Part shown: positions 11,209-20,165 of the stretch, piece after piece
Numbering within the stretch: position 1 is the first letter of the stretch
Layout: the number at the start of each line of letters is the position of its first letter
Program-made: the position numbers and the translations under genes
Source of the DNA: Fuerstiella sp.
GTDB lineage: Bacteria; Planctomycetota; Planctomycetia; Planctomycetales; Planctomycetaceae
Length of the DNA stretch: 52,197 nt
NCBI GenBank assembly: GCA_029247265.1
Contig: JAQWLN010000164.1
Coordinates: 1-52,197, forward strand
Reading direction: 5' to 3'
The notes under the pieces: model-generated
Database searches by the model: none
What the model was told of the DNA's origin: nothing
Seen by the model: only the letters and a program-made list of their open reading frames with translations

Positions 11209-13035
11209 CTATGTTCGGAGTCTCCTGGTTCTCCAGCGTGATTGGCGGCTGGAGCGTTTGTGGCGTTCAACGCACAGAATGACCAATAGAGGCACGTACT
11301 CCAGCCAGACGACGACAAAGTTGAAGAACGTCTTTCCGTCATACGTTGTTCCAGGAATCAGAGGTGCCCCCCAGGTGTTCTGGAACCAGAATCGTGAGTA
11401 GTACAGAGTGACGCAGCCGGACATTAATAACCAGCTTCGCAGTCGAACAAACGGCAGCAGTGGCATGGACCACGTCCAGTACCATGGATTGAGAGTCGGT
11501 AGCAGCAGCCAGAACCAGGCGACCGACAGAAACACAAGACCCGGCAGCTGACGTAGATCCGCACGCCATGCCGCCGCCAGCCACGCTGTGATGAGGACAT
11601 GAATTGCTGCCGTAATTGCACGCGAAAAAAGAAAGGCAGCATGTGTGTCGGAGCGATTCGTCCAGTCGTGGAAAGGCGCAATAATCTGCTGCTTTCTCTT
11701 GTCAGGCAGAACCGAAAACCATGCTGCGGATCCGGGACTGAGGTTCTCATTGACAATTAGAAAGAAAAGGTCGTTCATCTTCCACGACCCCATGAACGCC
11801 GTCAGACCGTCACCGGTCGCGTTATTTGGTGATACTGTGACAGATTCTGACACTGAGTCCCGGTTTTCTGAAGGGACGAGGCCTTCTGACAACGGTCCTG
11901 AGACTTCAGCATCTGTGTCTGCTTTGCGTGTGACTTCCTCAAAGTCGGCCGGCAGCGGAGGATCGCCGACGTTGGAGGTAGAGATTTCATAGGCGGTTGG
12001 GGGCGCTGCAGCTTCCACAGCCGGCACTTGAATTCCGGTTGCCAACATCGGCCACAGCGAAATGATGGATACAGCGATCACCAAAACACCACTGACCACA
12101 AACTGTCGGAGTCCAAAATGCCTCAGGACGCTGACCGCGATTACCGGCACGGCCACGACGGGCGATAGTTTCGCTCCAATCGCAAGTCCGAGTAAGACTG
12201 CGGCCGCCGACACGTGCATCGCCGATTTCTGCTGCAGCGCGCGTGACCAGAAAACCACGGCCCACACGGTGAATGCCACTGCAATAGAATCCAGATGTCC
12301 GCTGTTGGCGAATTCCTTCAGGACGGGGGGAGACCATGCATAGCAGATCAGCCAGCCATGCGGTTTTCGAAAGTGCTGCAGTAGCGCCAGCAGACCGAAC
12401 ATGACCCATATGTCGAACAGCACAATGAAGAGCTTTGTGACAAACCGTCGAAATTCCACGGGTGCGCTCGTCGGTGTGACTGCCGCCGCCACGGCAAACA
12501 CTGCCTGGCTGACCGGTGGGTAGATGGTTGTCAAGTGGGCAAAATGAACGCGACTCAATGTCGTACGAATAGCGCTGGAAGAGTCACGCAGCCGGATCAA
12601 CTGTTCCATGTCGGGGCCGCAATCGCCGGCAGTGGCGTTCAGCACGTCGCCGGGACTGAATCGATAGGGATTCTGGCCGTCGGCCGTCACAATCCCGTCC
12701 CACATGTAGCGATAAATGTCAGCTTCCTGAATGGGGTGTGACGGCAGCAACAAAAGCCTGTAACCCAGACCGAACAGCACGATCCATCGCAGCGCGATTT
12801 GGTTTCGTTTCAATCTGACCGCGATTTTCACCGCCCACAGATGCAGGACGAACGCTGTCGTCATCAGAGCCAGAAACGTCCAGACAGGACGACCTGACGG
12901 CGGTGTGTACCACGAGAACCACTGCGACAGTGTGGTCAGGCAAAGACAGGTTGCTGACAGCGCGCACCCAATCGATATCAGACGTCGCAGTTTTATCTGT
13001 TCGGTTCGAAACGGTGCCGGGTCATTCTGACTCAT
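11209..13035 (-). CDS. GT-C type membrane glycosyltransferase (mannosyltransferase-like)
   Basis: A polytopic membrane protein of 608 residues with about ten or more hydrophobic segments. EADIYRYMWDG followed by NPYRF near residue 110 is the acidic loop typical of GT-C enzymes of the GT87/DUF2029 and related mannosyltransferase type, which use polyprenyl-phosphate sugars. EFANSGHLDSIAV further on is another family-like block. A long hydrophilic, Ser/Glu/Asp-rich loop sits near residues 350-420. I start it at ATG 13035, which overlaps the upstream GT2 stop by 14 bp and suggests translational coupling. The GT2 gene would make the lipid-linked donor. The stop is TAG; the following 14 codons do not look like a lost C-terminus. 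Confidence 0.8.
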   Translation of the reverse strand: MSQNDPAPFRTEQIKLRRLISIGCALSATCLCLTTLSQWFSWYTPPSGRPVWTFLALMTTAFVLHLWAVKIAVRLKRNQIALRWIVLFGLGYRLLLLPSHPIQEADIYRYMWDGIVTADGQNPYRFSPGDVLNATAGDCGPDMEQLIRLRDSSSAIRTTLSRVHFAHLTTIYPPVSQAVFAVAAAVTPTSAPVEFRRFVTKLFIVLFDIWVMFGLLALLQHFRKPHGWLICYAWSPPVLKEFANSGHLDSIAVAFTVWAVVFWSRALQQKSAMHVSAAAVLLGLAIGAKLSPVVAVPVIAVSVLRHFGLRQFVVSGVLVIAVSIISLWPMLATGIQVPAVEAAAPPTAYEISTSNVGDPPLPADFEEVTRKADTDAEVSGPLSEGLVPSENRDSVSESVTVSPNNATGDGLTAFMGSWKMNDLFFLIVNENLSPGSAAWFSVLPDKRKQQIIAPFHDWTNRSDTHAAFLFSRAITAAIHVLITAWLAAAWRADLRQLPGLVFLSVAWFWLLLPTLNPWYWTWSMPLLPFVRLRSWLLMSGCVTLYYSRFWFQNTWGAPLIPGTTYDGKTFFNFVVVWLEYVPLLVILCVERHKRSSRQSRWRTRRLRT

Positions 13036-13795
13036 CAACCGGCTCCGCGGCCTGACCATTCAGCAGACCGTACTTCGCGATCAGGTAGAGAATCTTGTAC
13101 CCTGCCCTGATCGAACCAGATACTGTACCGCTGATCTTGCTGACCCCCACTCGTTTGCGATAGGACACGGGTACTTCGACCGTAAGCAGCTTCTGTTTCG
13201 CTGCCTTGATCTGCATTTCGACCGTCCAGCCGAAGTTGCGGTCCACCATGTTCAGCTGCTGAAGAGCGTCGTATCGAATTGCTCGGAATGGTCCCAAGTC
13301 CGTGTGTTTTACACGAAACAGTACCCACATCAAAAAACAGGCCAGCTTGTTTCCGTAAATGCTTTGTGGTGGCATGGCACCGGACTCTCGACATCCGGTC
13401 AGCCGTGAGCCAATCACAAAATCAGCGGCATCCTGACGAATCGGATCAACGACCCGTGGAAGTTCATCCGGATGATCGCTGTAGTCCGCGTCAAGAAACA
13501 CGACAATATCGGGTGCAATCGATTCCTGGGCGATCAGTTCGGCGAGTTTCTAAAGTCCACGGAGGCAGGCTGATCCATAACCGCGATCCGCTTCCTCGGC
13601 CACGATGGCACCGCTGCCTGCAGAGACCTTTGCCGTTTCATCGTGTGAGCCGTTGTCAACCACGATTATGGCAGCGACGTTTGGCAGATCACGCAGTACC
13701 AGCGGCAACGACTGTTCTTCATTCAGCGCCGGGATAATGACGGCAACGTCGTTGAAGTCTACCGTGGAAGTCATTGCGACGGTTTCAGGTGACAT
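13022..13795 (-). pseudogene. GT2 glycosyltransferase, dolichyl/polyprenyl-phosphate mannose synthase-like, interrupted by an in-frame TAG
   Basis: The N-terminal part has the GT-A donor site (VAVIIPALNEE, then VVDNGSHDET) and ends at GYGSACLRGL followed by TAG at 13550-13552. The same frame continues at once with KLAELIAQESIAPDIV, the DxD region FLDADYSDHPDEL, then IGSRLTG and DLGPFRAIRYD, all expected in this family, and closes with TGA at 13022. The two parts make one complete 257-residue single-domain enzyme apart from the stop (codon 82 from ATG 13795). Conservation after the stop argues for a very recent mutation, suppression, or a base error. Fragments as open frames are 13550-13846 (with a GTG extension) and 13022-13501. 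Intact, it would make a polyprenyl-phosphate hexose for the overlapping GT-C gene. Confidence 0.85.
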
Positions 13796-13882
13796 CGCAT
13801 TTCTTCGTTCGTGCGGCGGGGGAATTGCAGGGACCGACGATGCCACAGGCTCTGCCGAGGCATTGGCCTGGCTGGATTCCGG

Positions 13883-15235
13883 TTAAATCATCTCGCGCGG
13901 GACTTCGCCGGCAGGGACCAGATGCACAGGGCGATTCGAAAGGTCGGTGATGGTGTCGTCGACTTTCAGCCCAAGACTGTGGTACACGATGGCACAAAAA
14001 TCTTCTACACCGATCTTCCGCGAAGTTGGGTGCTCTGCTTTGTCGTTGGTACTGCCAATCACCTGTCCATGACGGTAACCGCCACCGGCAAACAGGATGC
14101 TCTGGGCACCCGGCCAGTGGTCTCGACCTGCGTTGCCGTTGATTTTCGGGGTGCGCCCGAATTCTCCGGCTGTTACCACCAGAACGTCGTCCAGCATTCC
14201 TCGTTCGTGCAGGTCCTGAATCAGTACGCCGACAGCGCGGTCATGACGCGGCAGCTTGTCGTCCAGTCGCCCTTTGATATTTCCATGGTCGTCCCAGTAG
14301 CCTGTGTTCAACGACACAAACCGTACTCCCGCTTCGACCAGGCGACGAGCAATCAGCGCCTGTTCGCCCCAGCTGTCGCCATATCGCTGTCGAGTCTTTT
14401 CATCTTCATGCTCCAGGTTGAATGCTTCTCGGGCTCTGCCGGACAGCAGGATGTCCATCGCCTGTTGATCGATGTCGTCCATGTTGTTGAACACGCCCCG
14501 CTGATCGACGTCGCGACGCATCCTGTCGAATTGTTTCTGCAGCGAGGCGCGGTTCATGACGCGATCGGTGGTTAAGCCATCGACCAGCGAAAAGCTTCGA
14601 GCATCAGCCGTGGGCAACCTTCCAGCTTCGTTGCCATAGCTGTCTTCGCCAATTCGCATCGGATTATGAGCAACACCCAGCCACGCAGCGCCGTGATAAC
14701 CAAAGCCGCCGTCGTTCATGTTGATTGTGGCAGGCACGCCCTTGCGGCGCGGTCCCAGCAGGTGCGACGCCACAGCACCCATGGACGGTTGTCGTGGTCT
14801 GCGGTCAGACCCTGTCGACCCCAGCCGTCCGGTCAGCATCCAGTGAGCTGCCGCCCAGTGGTCTCCATTGCCGTGTGAATAACTTCTGATGACCGAACAC
14901 TTGTCCATCACTTTGGCGTGTTCCGGCATCAGGTTGCAGACATCCAATCCCGGCAGGCTGCTTTGGATGGGTGAGTAGGGACCTCGATACTCCGACGGAG
15001 CCGTAGGCTTCATGTCGAAAGTGTCCAGCTGCGATGGTCCGCCGTGCTGCCAGATCATGATGACAGAGCGAGGTGATGCCTTCCGAAAGGAAGTTGTCGC
15101 TGCCTGTGCGGCTTCGTTTTGCAGCAGATGCGACAGTGTCAGCCCGAATGCACTGAGCGAACCGATTTCGATGCAACGACGACGACTGATGCCGTCACAG
15201 ATGCTGCGGTGAGATGGGCTTTTGATATTAAGCAT
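13883..15235 (-). CDS. DUF1501 family secreted protein (second of a tandem pair)
   Basis: A 450-residue DUF1501 protein, a family related to the alkaline phosphatase/sulfatase fold and highly expanded in planctomycetes. The N-terminus has a twin-arginine-like leader (ISRRRCIEIGSLSAFGLTL). Family blocks follow: WQHGGPSQLDTFDMKPTAP, IRSYSHGNGDHWAAAH, a VSLNTGYWDDHGN region, VTAGEFGRTPKIN and AGRDHWPGAQS. I start it at ATG 15235, which opens the leader; an earlier in-frame start at 15469 would overlap the upstream gene. It ends in TAA 87 bp before the GT2 start. Function is not established; members usually pair with DUF1549/DUF1553 proteins, which is not so here. Confidence 0.9.
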   Translation of the reverse strand: MLNIKSPSHRSICDGISRRRCIEIGSLSAFGLTLSHLLQNEAAQAATTSFRKASPRSVIMIWQHGGPSQLDTFDMKPTAPSEYRGPYSPIQSSLPGLDVCNLMPEHAKVMDKCSVIRSYSHGNGDHWAAAHWMLTGRLGSTGSDRRPRQPSMGAVASHLLGPRRKGVPATINMNDGGFGYHGAAWLGVAHNPMRIGEDSYGNEAGRLPTADARSFSLVDGLTTDRVMNRASLQKQFDRMRRDVDQRGVFNNMDDIDQQAMDILLSGRAREAFNLEHEDEKTRQRYGDSWGEQALIARRLVEAGVRFVSLNTGYWDDHGNIKGRLDDKLPRHDRAVGVLIQDLHERGMLDDVLVVTAGEFGRTPKINGNAGRDHWPGAQSILFAGGGYRHGQVIGSTNDKAEHPTSRKIGVEDFCAIVYHSLGLKVDDTITDLSNRPVHLVPAGEVPREMI

Positions 15236-15317
15236 GATGGTACGGGTTGTCTGATTCTGTGGTGTCGAGCCTCTGTGGTAATCAACGTTAAGTGTCATCT
15301 GATAAACGTGAGTCAGC

Positions 15318-16727
15318 TTACACTTCGTGCAGAGGTTCTCCTTCGTCCAGAAGGTACTGCGGCCGCCCCTGAGGGTCATCGACCGTGATTCTACGGGCAT
15401 CCAGTCCCAGGTTTCGATACAACGTCGCAACGATGTCTTTGTAGCGGACAGGGCGCGATGTGGCAGCACCTGCGATTCGGTCAGTCGAACCGATCACCTG
15501 ACCGGTGGTCATGCCGCCGCCAGCCAGCAGCGCCGGTCCAACTCGGGGCCAGTGATCCCTGCCCCCGCCCTTGTTGTTGATTCTCGGCGTGCGACCAAAT
15601 TCACCCCATGCCACAATCGTTACGTCGTCCAACATGCCGCGTTCCTGAAGATCTGTCACCAGCGCGTACAGACCGTGATCCACGATTGGCATCAGATGCC
15701 GCAGCCGATCAAAGTTGGAAGAGTGCGTGTCGAAGTCGCTGATGGAAACACTGACGCAACGTACACCAGCTTCGATCAGACGCCGGGCCAGCAGGAACTT
15801 GTGTACACTGTTCGCACCCTCGCTGGTCGTCGACTGCGTACCGCGACTGGTCGTAGGGCCGGTATACCGAGCCAGAGTGGCGGGATCCTCGCGACTAAGA
15901 TCCATCGCGTTCGCAAATTCTCCCGATGTCAGAATGCCGACGGCCTGCTGCTGAAAGCGGTCCATCGCGTTCATCATGCCGGACGCATCGACTTCCCGCC
16001 TGATCTGATCAAATCCTGCCAACAGAGTGCGGCGATCTTTGAGTCGACTGCGGGAAAGCGACTCATTCAGTTTCAGGCTGACCGTCTGATCCTCTCCCAG
16101 CCGAGCCAATTCGTTTTTCATGCCGGCTTCCAGTTCGCGGGGAAACCTTTTCGACATGTCGGGCCGAAATGGCTGATACGACGGGCCAAGAAAGCCCGGC
16201 CTCGCGGAATTTCGAACGAGTGGCCGGCCCTGCATCAGGTCAACAAACGCAGGAGTCACGTCGTCGGGTGAGCCCAGCAGTTTGGAAATCACACAGCCCA
16301 TTGCCGGGCGACCGCCAAAGGCTTCCAGAGACTTTTCGTTAAAACCGGACTGGCACTGGAAAGCGTGATGTCGGCCGGCGGAACCGACAAGACTACGAAT
16401 GAAGACAAACTGGTCGGCAAGGCTGGCGACCCTTGGCATCAGTTCACTGATCTGTACGCCGGGCAAGGAGGTCTGAATTGGATGAAACTCACCGCGGAAC
16501 TCCGACGGAGCTTCGGGCTTGGGATCGATGGTGTCCAGTTGCGACGGTCCGCCGTCCAGGTGAATATTGATTACAGCCTTGCGCGACGTTTGGATTCCTG
16601 CCGCCTGTTCCGCGCGCAACAAGTCCGCGAGAGCAAGGCCGCCGAAGCCAAGTGCCCCAGCGCTCAGGAACGTTCGGCGGGATATCCCTTTGCAGTGTTG
16701 GAAGCTGTGGCCAGCCACTGATAACAT
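15318..16727 (-). CDS. DUF1501 family secreted protein (first of a tandem pair)
   Basis: A 469-residue DUF1501 protein with a clear twin-arginine leader (GISRRTFLSAGALGFGG), so it is probably exported folded. Family blocks: HLDGGPSQLDTIDPKPEAP, SEFRGEFHPIQT, VAWGEFGRTPRIN and GGGRDHWPRVGPALLAGGG. I use ATG 16727; a GTG at 16730 would add one residue. The neighbouring DUF1501 gene follows 82 bp downstream, so the two look like a tandem duplication that has diverged. No DUF1549 partner lies next to this pair. Confidence 0.92.
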   Translation of the reverse strand: MLSVAGHSFQHCKGISRRTFLSAGALGFGGLALADLLRAEQAAGIQTSRKAVINIHLDGGPSQLDTIDPKPEAPSEFRGEFHPIQTSLPGVQISELMPRVASLADQFVFIRSLVGSAGRHHAFQCQSGFNEKSLEAFGGRPAMGCVISKLLGSPDDVTPAFVDLMQGRPLVRNSARPGFLGPSYQPFRPDMSKRFPRELEAGMKNELARLGEDQTVSLKLNESLSRSRLKDRRTLLAGFDQIRREVDASGMMNAMDRFQQQAVGILTSGEFANAMDLSREDPATLARYTGPTTSRGTQSTTSEGANSVHKFLLARRLIEAGVRCVSVSISDFDTHSSNFDRLRHLMPIVDHGLYALVTDLQERGMLDDVTIVAWGEFGRTPRINNKGGGRDHWPRVGPALLAGGGMTTGQVIGSTDRIAGAATSRPVRYKDIVATLYRNLGLDARRITVDDPQGRPQYLLDEGEPLHEV

Positions 16728-17036
16728 CACTGTCTGCCTTCGGAGGGTATTGTGTGCAGAACGACTGGAGGGTGTGTCGTACGAGGTGGGAGCGACGTGT
16801 CTTGTGAATCGTACGTTCTATTTTGATCGACAACTGCTGCGATGGCCAATGATTGTATTCCGCTTCGGCATTTTTTGCCGAACTCCCCTGGTAAATTCGA
16901 AGGGAAAACGTGCGAGATGGCCGAATCAGCTAAAGGAATTACAACAGCCGGAGCCACAAACGTCTAGACTGTCTGGCCCGCTCGGCCGTTCTGTGGCCGA
17001 TTTTCCCCCACTTGTGCTCTTACGCCCCAGAGACTC
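16728..17036. other. Divergent intergenic region, no gene seen
   Basis: 309 bases between the DUF1501 gene (leftward) and the lipoprotein gene (rightward). It should contain both promoters. I could not identify a clear promoter, operator or hairpin. Confidence 0.4.
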
Positions 17037-17843
17037 ATGCGCCCTGACACTCGCGATCTCATGCTTCTGACCCTGCTGTTTGTCGCCGCAGGTTGCGGTA
17101 CGACTCAGATGCGCACCGGCACTGAACAACTGCTGCTGTCTGATTCTGTGGACCGCACTGTCGACAAACTGGATTTTGCGGTGCTGGCCGGAAGAACGGT
17201 GTTTCTTGACACCACGTACATCAAGCCTGTGAAAGGTGTGCTGTTCGTCAACTCGGACTACATCGTCAGTGCGTTGCGACATAAACTTACGACCTCCGGC
17301 TGCCTGATTCAGGACAGTAAAGCCGAAGCCGACTACGTTCTGGAAGCGCGGGTTGGTGCTCTTGGCACCGATTCCCTGGAAGTTACATACGGATTGCCGG
17401 CGAGCAATGCAATCAGTCAGGCGGCGTCGGTCGTGTCGAGTCTGCCTGTGCCCGCCATTCCGGAAATCAGCGTTGGCAAACGGAATTCGGCGTTGTCCAC
17501 ATCGAAAATCGTGGTGTTTGGGTATCACCGGGAGACCGGGACTCCCGTCTGGCAATCCGGTTCTGCGATTTCCAAGAGCGATGCCAAAGATACATGGGTG
17601 ATGGGTGCCGGACCATTGCAGCGGGGCTCCATCTACGATGGAGTGCGGTTCGCAGACCTCCGTTTGCCGTTCTACAAGAGTCGACGCCAGAAGACGCTTG
17701 ATGCAGGCCCGACACCATTGACCATGGCTGACTCGCATCAATTTACGCACCCTGCCGTGCTGGAGCAGCAACTTGCTGATGCCAGGGCGGAAGCAGAACA
17801 GGTAATTGTTCCGGCGTCACATGAGGAAGTCACGAAAGACTGA
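17037..17843 (+). CDS. Outer-membrane-type lipoprotein of unknown function, possibly DUF6655
   Basis: A 268-residue protein with a short signal and a lipobox FVAAGC, giving a lipidated Cys near residue 20. After it comes GTTQMRTGTEQLLLSDSVDR and a predicted alpha/beta domain. From memory this start resembles planctomycete proteins called DUF6655, but I could not check that. The C-terminus (about 240-268) is Ala/Glu-rich and probably helical. It is convergent with the ThuA gene (73 bp gap). Confidence 0.7.
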   Translation: MRPDTRDLMLLTLLFVAAGCGTTQMRTGTEQLLLSDSVDRTVDKLDFAVLAGRTVFLDTTYIKPVKGVLFVNSDYIVSALRHKLTTSGCLIQDSKAEADYVLEARVGALGTDSLEVTYGLPASNAISQAASVVSSLPVPAIPEISVGKRNSALSTSKIVVFGYHRETGTPVWQSGSAISKSDAKDTWVMGAGPLQRGSIYDGVRFADLRLPFYKSRRQKTLDAGPTPLTMADSHQFTHPAVLEQQLADARAEAEQVIVPASHEEVTKD

Positions 17844-17916
17844 AGAGTCGGAAGAGAATCGTTCTACGGACCGAGGCGCCCGTAAAGGCGTGCAGCCTGC
17901 CTTTAGCTCATTCTGG

Positions 17917-18684
17917 TTACGAGCCAGCGGCCCACTGTAAGCCGTTGATGACGACATCAAGGAACACTTTGTCCTCGAACGTCTCATTGGCATGTCCGTA
18001 GGTTGTGCCGAAGACCCGCGACTTGCCGTATTCGTGGGCCCAGATGACCGGGTGAAGGTCGCCTGTCTTTTCACTTACTGAAGTCGCCAGGACTTCCGTG
18101 TTTGGCCAGATTTTTTCGATTACGTACAGTTCGTCGTTCGGAGTGGTCCACTCCTTTGGAAAATCCTTCATGGCAGGATGATCAGGTTTGGCGTTCTTCA
18201 CAACGTAATTGCTTTTATGTTCGTGACGCCGACTTGTTACGCCAAGCATTTGTCGCCAGTTATCGATTTTCGTGTCTCGATACGTGTGCATTGCGCAGTG
18301 GATTACAACTGCGTTCGTGCCTTCAAAGTGGGGTTTCGTGATGCTGCGAATGTAGTCTTCATCTGTGGTCTTGGCGAAGCATTCATTGTGGATCACCACA
18401 TCGAATCCTCTGGCCCAGTTTTCGTCTTTGTACAAGTCGATCTGCGCTGAAGTGCCCTTGCCGCCGGCGTTCACGATCGTCCAGTCGACTTTGACTTTTC
18501 GTGCTGCCGCGGCATCCTGAAGAGCCTTCGACTGGAAGGGGTAGTCGTGACAGCACCCCCCGGTGACAATCAGCACCTTCAGCGTCCTGGCAGCGGCAGT
18601 GGCAGGGGGGGCCGCGGATGTGACCGTGTTGGCGAAGGCAAATATCAGACACAGGACGAACGGCCGGATGGAATTGAAAGTCAT
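17917..18684 (-). CDS. ThuA-like domain secreted protein
   Basis: A 255-residue protein with a signal peptide (about residues 1-24, ending near TSA) followed by a ThuA-like, glutamine-amidotransferase-fold domain. Visible blocks are LKVLIVTGGCCHDY, GFDVVIHNECFA, AVVIHCAMHTYR, HEHKSNYVV and SRVFGTTYGHANETF. ThuA proteins are linked with carbohydrate, especially trehalose-type, utilisation, and are frequent in planctomycetes as secreted forms. The histidine-rich end resembles possible catalytic or metal residues, but the activity of this subfamily is not settled. The stop is TAA. Confidence 0.88.
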   Translation of the reverse strand: MTFNSIRPFVLCLIFAFANTVTSAAPPATAAARTLKVLIVTGGCCHDYPFQSKALQDAAAARKVKVDWTIVNAGGKGTSAQIDLYKDENWARGFDVVIHNECFAKTTDEDYIRSITKPHFEGTNAVVIHCAMHTYRDTKIDNWRQMLGVTSRRHEHKSNYVVKNAKPDHPAMKDFPKEWTTPNDELYVIEKIWPNTEVLATSVSEKTGDLHPVIWAHEYGKSRVFGTTYGHANETFEDKVFLDVVINGLQWAAGS

Positions 18685-18864
18685 TGCTCAGGTAACTCGC
18701 AGCAGATCAGGAAAAGTCAGAAGGCGTCGAGGATAGCGTCAGCCGACAGGAATGCCAGTTTGGCATAACAGCGAAGGAAACAAACAGCTCGGAATTTTTT
18801 TCCGGGGGCGCGATCTGTCGGAAATCCGGATGAGCCCACGGCAGTATTCGCACGAAAAGCGACT

Positions 18865-20060
18865 TTACGTAAGTTCCGCTTTCAGGCCTGCTCTATCCTG
18901 CATGGCGGCTGTATTCGAATTGTTAAATGTGACATCCAGCGAAGTGGCGAGTTCCGGCAGCAGGGCGTTGTACCAGCGGCTGAACGTCAGGTTTGCAGTC
19001 GTTTCGCCACGAAGCCGTATGCAGTTAGTGATAAACCCGGGACTAAGATCCGCGGAGTATTCGTCGGCGGAGACTTCCAGTACCAGGTCGCCGCGAAAAA
19101 TTCGTTCGTGCCTCAGAATCCAGCCAGAGTCGGTGCTGGTCAGTGTACACCGAGCGCGCGCTGGGAATGGTCCGATCGCCGACACGGGAAATACGATGAG
19201 TGGTTTCTCTGAAACCGCTTTCGGCGGAACGCACATGGCCCACACTGTGTCCAGCATAACCGCGCGGAGGAAAATCTGGCGACGATACGCCCAGCCAAAG
19301 AGCACCAGCGCGACTGCAAACGTGGCAAGGTTAATCACCGTCGCCAGCGTCGGGCTGAAACCATAGACGACCATCAACGCTGCGCACATCGTCTTGTTGG
19401 CCACTTCAAAGATCGCGTCGGCCGTCGGAACAGGGGTGATCCAGATCAGCATCTCGAAAATGAACTTGACGGTGTTGATCACCACAATATTGATTATCGC
19501 GGCGATCATCAGTAGTGAGTCAGTGCCGAAGGATACAAAGCCCATGTGAATGACGGCTAATTCCGCGGCGTCCGGAGTTTCGGCGCGAACCATGAATCTC
19601 AGGGTCAACATAGTGATGATGCCAGCCCATGTTTCGATCTGGTCAACGGCCTGCGCAAAAGGTTTGCTGACCTTTGTCAGTCGAGGAATGGACGTGATCA
19701 ACGTCAGGATCAGAAACACCCAGAAAACACGGGGTCCTGAAGTGGAGATCCTTCTCTCAGCAACGCGTTATCTGCTGCAAACCAGTCCTGTCCGTACAAC
19801 GCCATTGCCGACAGGCAGGTGATCCCGAAAAATGGAGATAACGCCACAGGAGCCAGTGGTCCCAGCCAGTCCGCAACACCAATCGCCTGACCATAGTTTT
19901 GAATGGCGACAACATCTGCTGCCGAGAATTCCCGTGAAGTCTGCGGCGCCGCGACACTTCTGGAGGGCGGTTCCTGAGCCCTTGTAGACATCGCTATGGC
20001 CGGCACCAGAATGCCGCAGGCGATCAAAATCGAAATTCGGCGGTACGACTGAGTTCGCAT
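18865..20060 (-). pseudogene. Secreted/membrane protein of unknown family, split by an apparent single-base deletion in a C run
   Basis: Two overlapping frames make one protein. The N-terminal part (19710-20060) has a signal peptide ending near TRAQ, then DWLGPLAPVALSPFFG and REGSPLQDP. The second frame (18865-19719) continues with VFWVFLILTLITSIPRL and several membrane segments (near MIAAIINIVVINTVKFI and INLATFAVALVLFG), then a soluble C-terminal domain. Adding one C to the coding-strand run of four (plus strand GGGG at 19731-19734) joins the frames as QDPRVFWVFLIL. I therefore call one gene of about 398 residues with a frameshift, either real or a homopolymer error. The gene behind it at 20166 is co-oriented, 105 bp upstream. 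Function unknown. Confidence 0.75.
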
Positions 20061-20165
20061 ATCTTCATGCTTCGGTGAATCACGCTGTTGCCTGCGTTGC
20101 GGAACGCGATCTTAGATCATAAGCGGTCGGTGCTGAAGCCACACGATTCTGCACACAGGCGAGAT

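Noticed and set aside
13811..14575. Plus-strand open frame of 254 codons
   Set aside because: Antisense to the DUF1501 gene; that gene has clear family motifs.
15327..16271. Plus-strand open frame of 314 codons
   Set aside because: Antisense to the other DUF1501 gene with a twin-arginine leader.
16926..17771. Minus-strand open frame of 281 codons
   Set aside because: Antisense to the lipoprotein gene, which has a signal peptide and lipobox.
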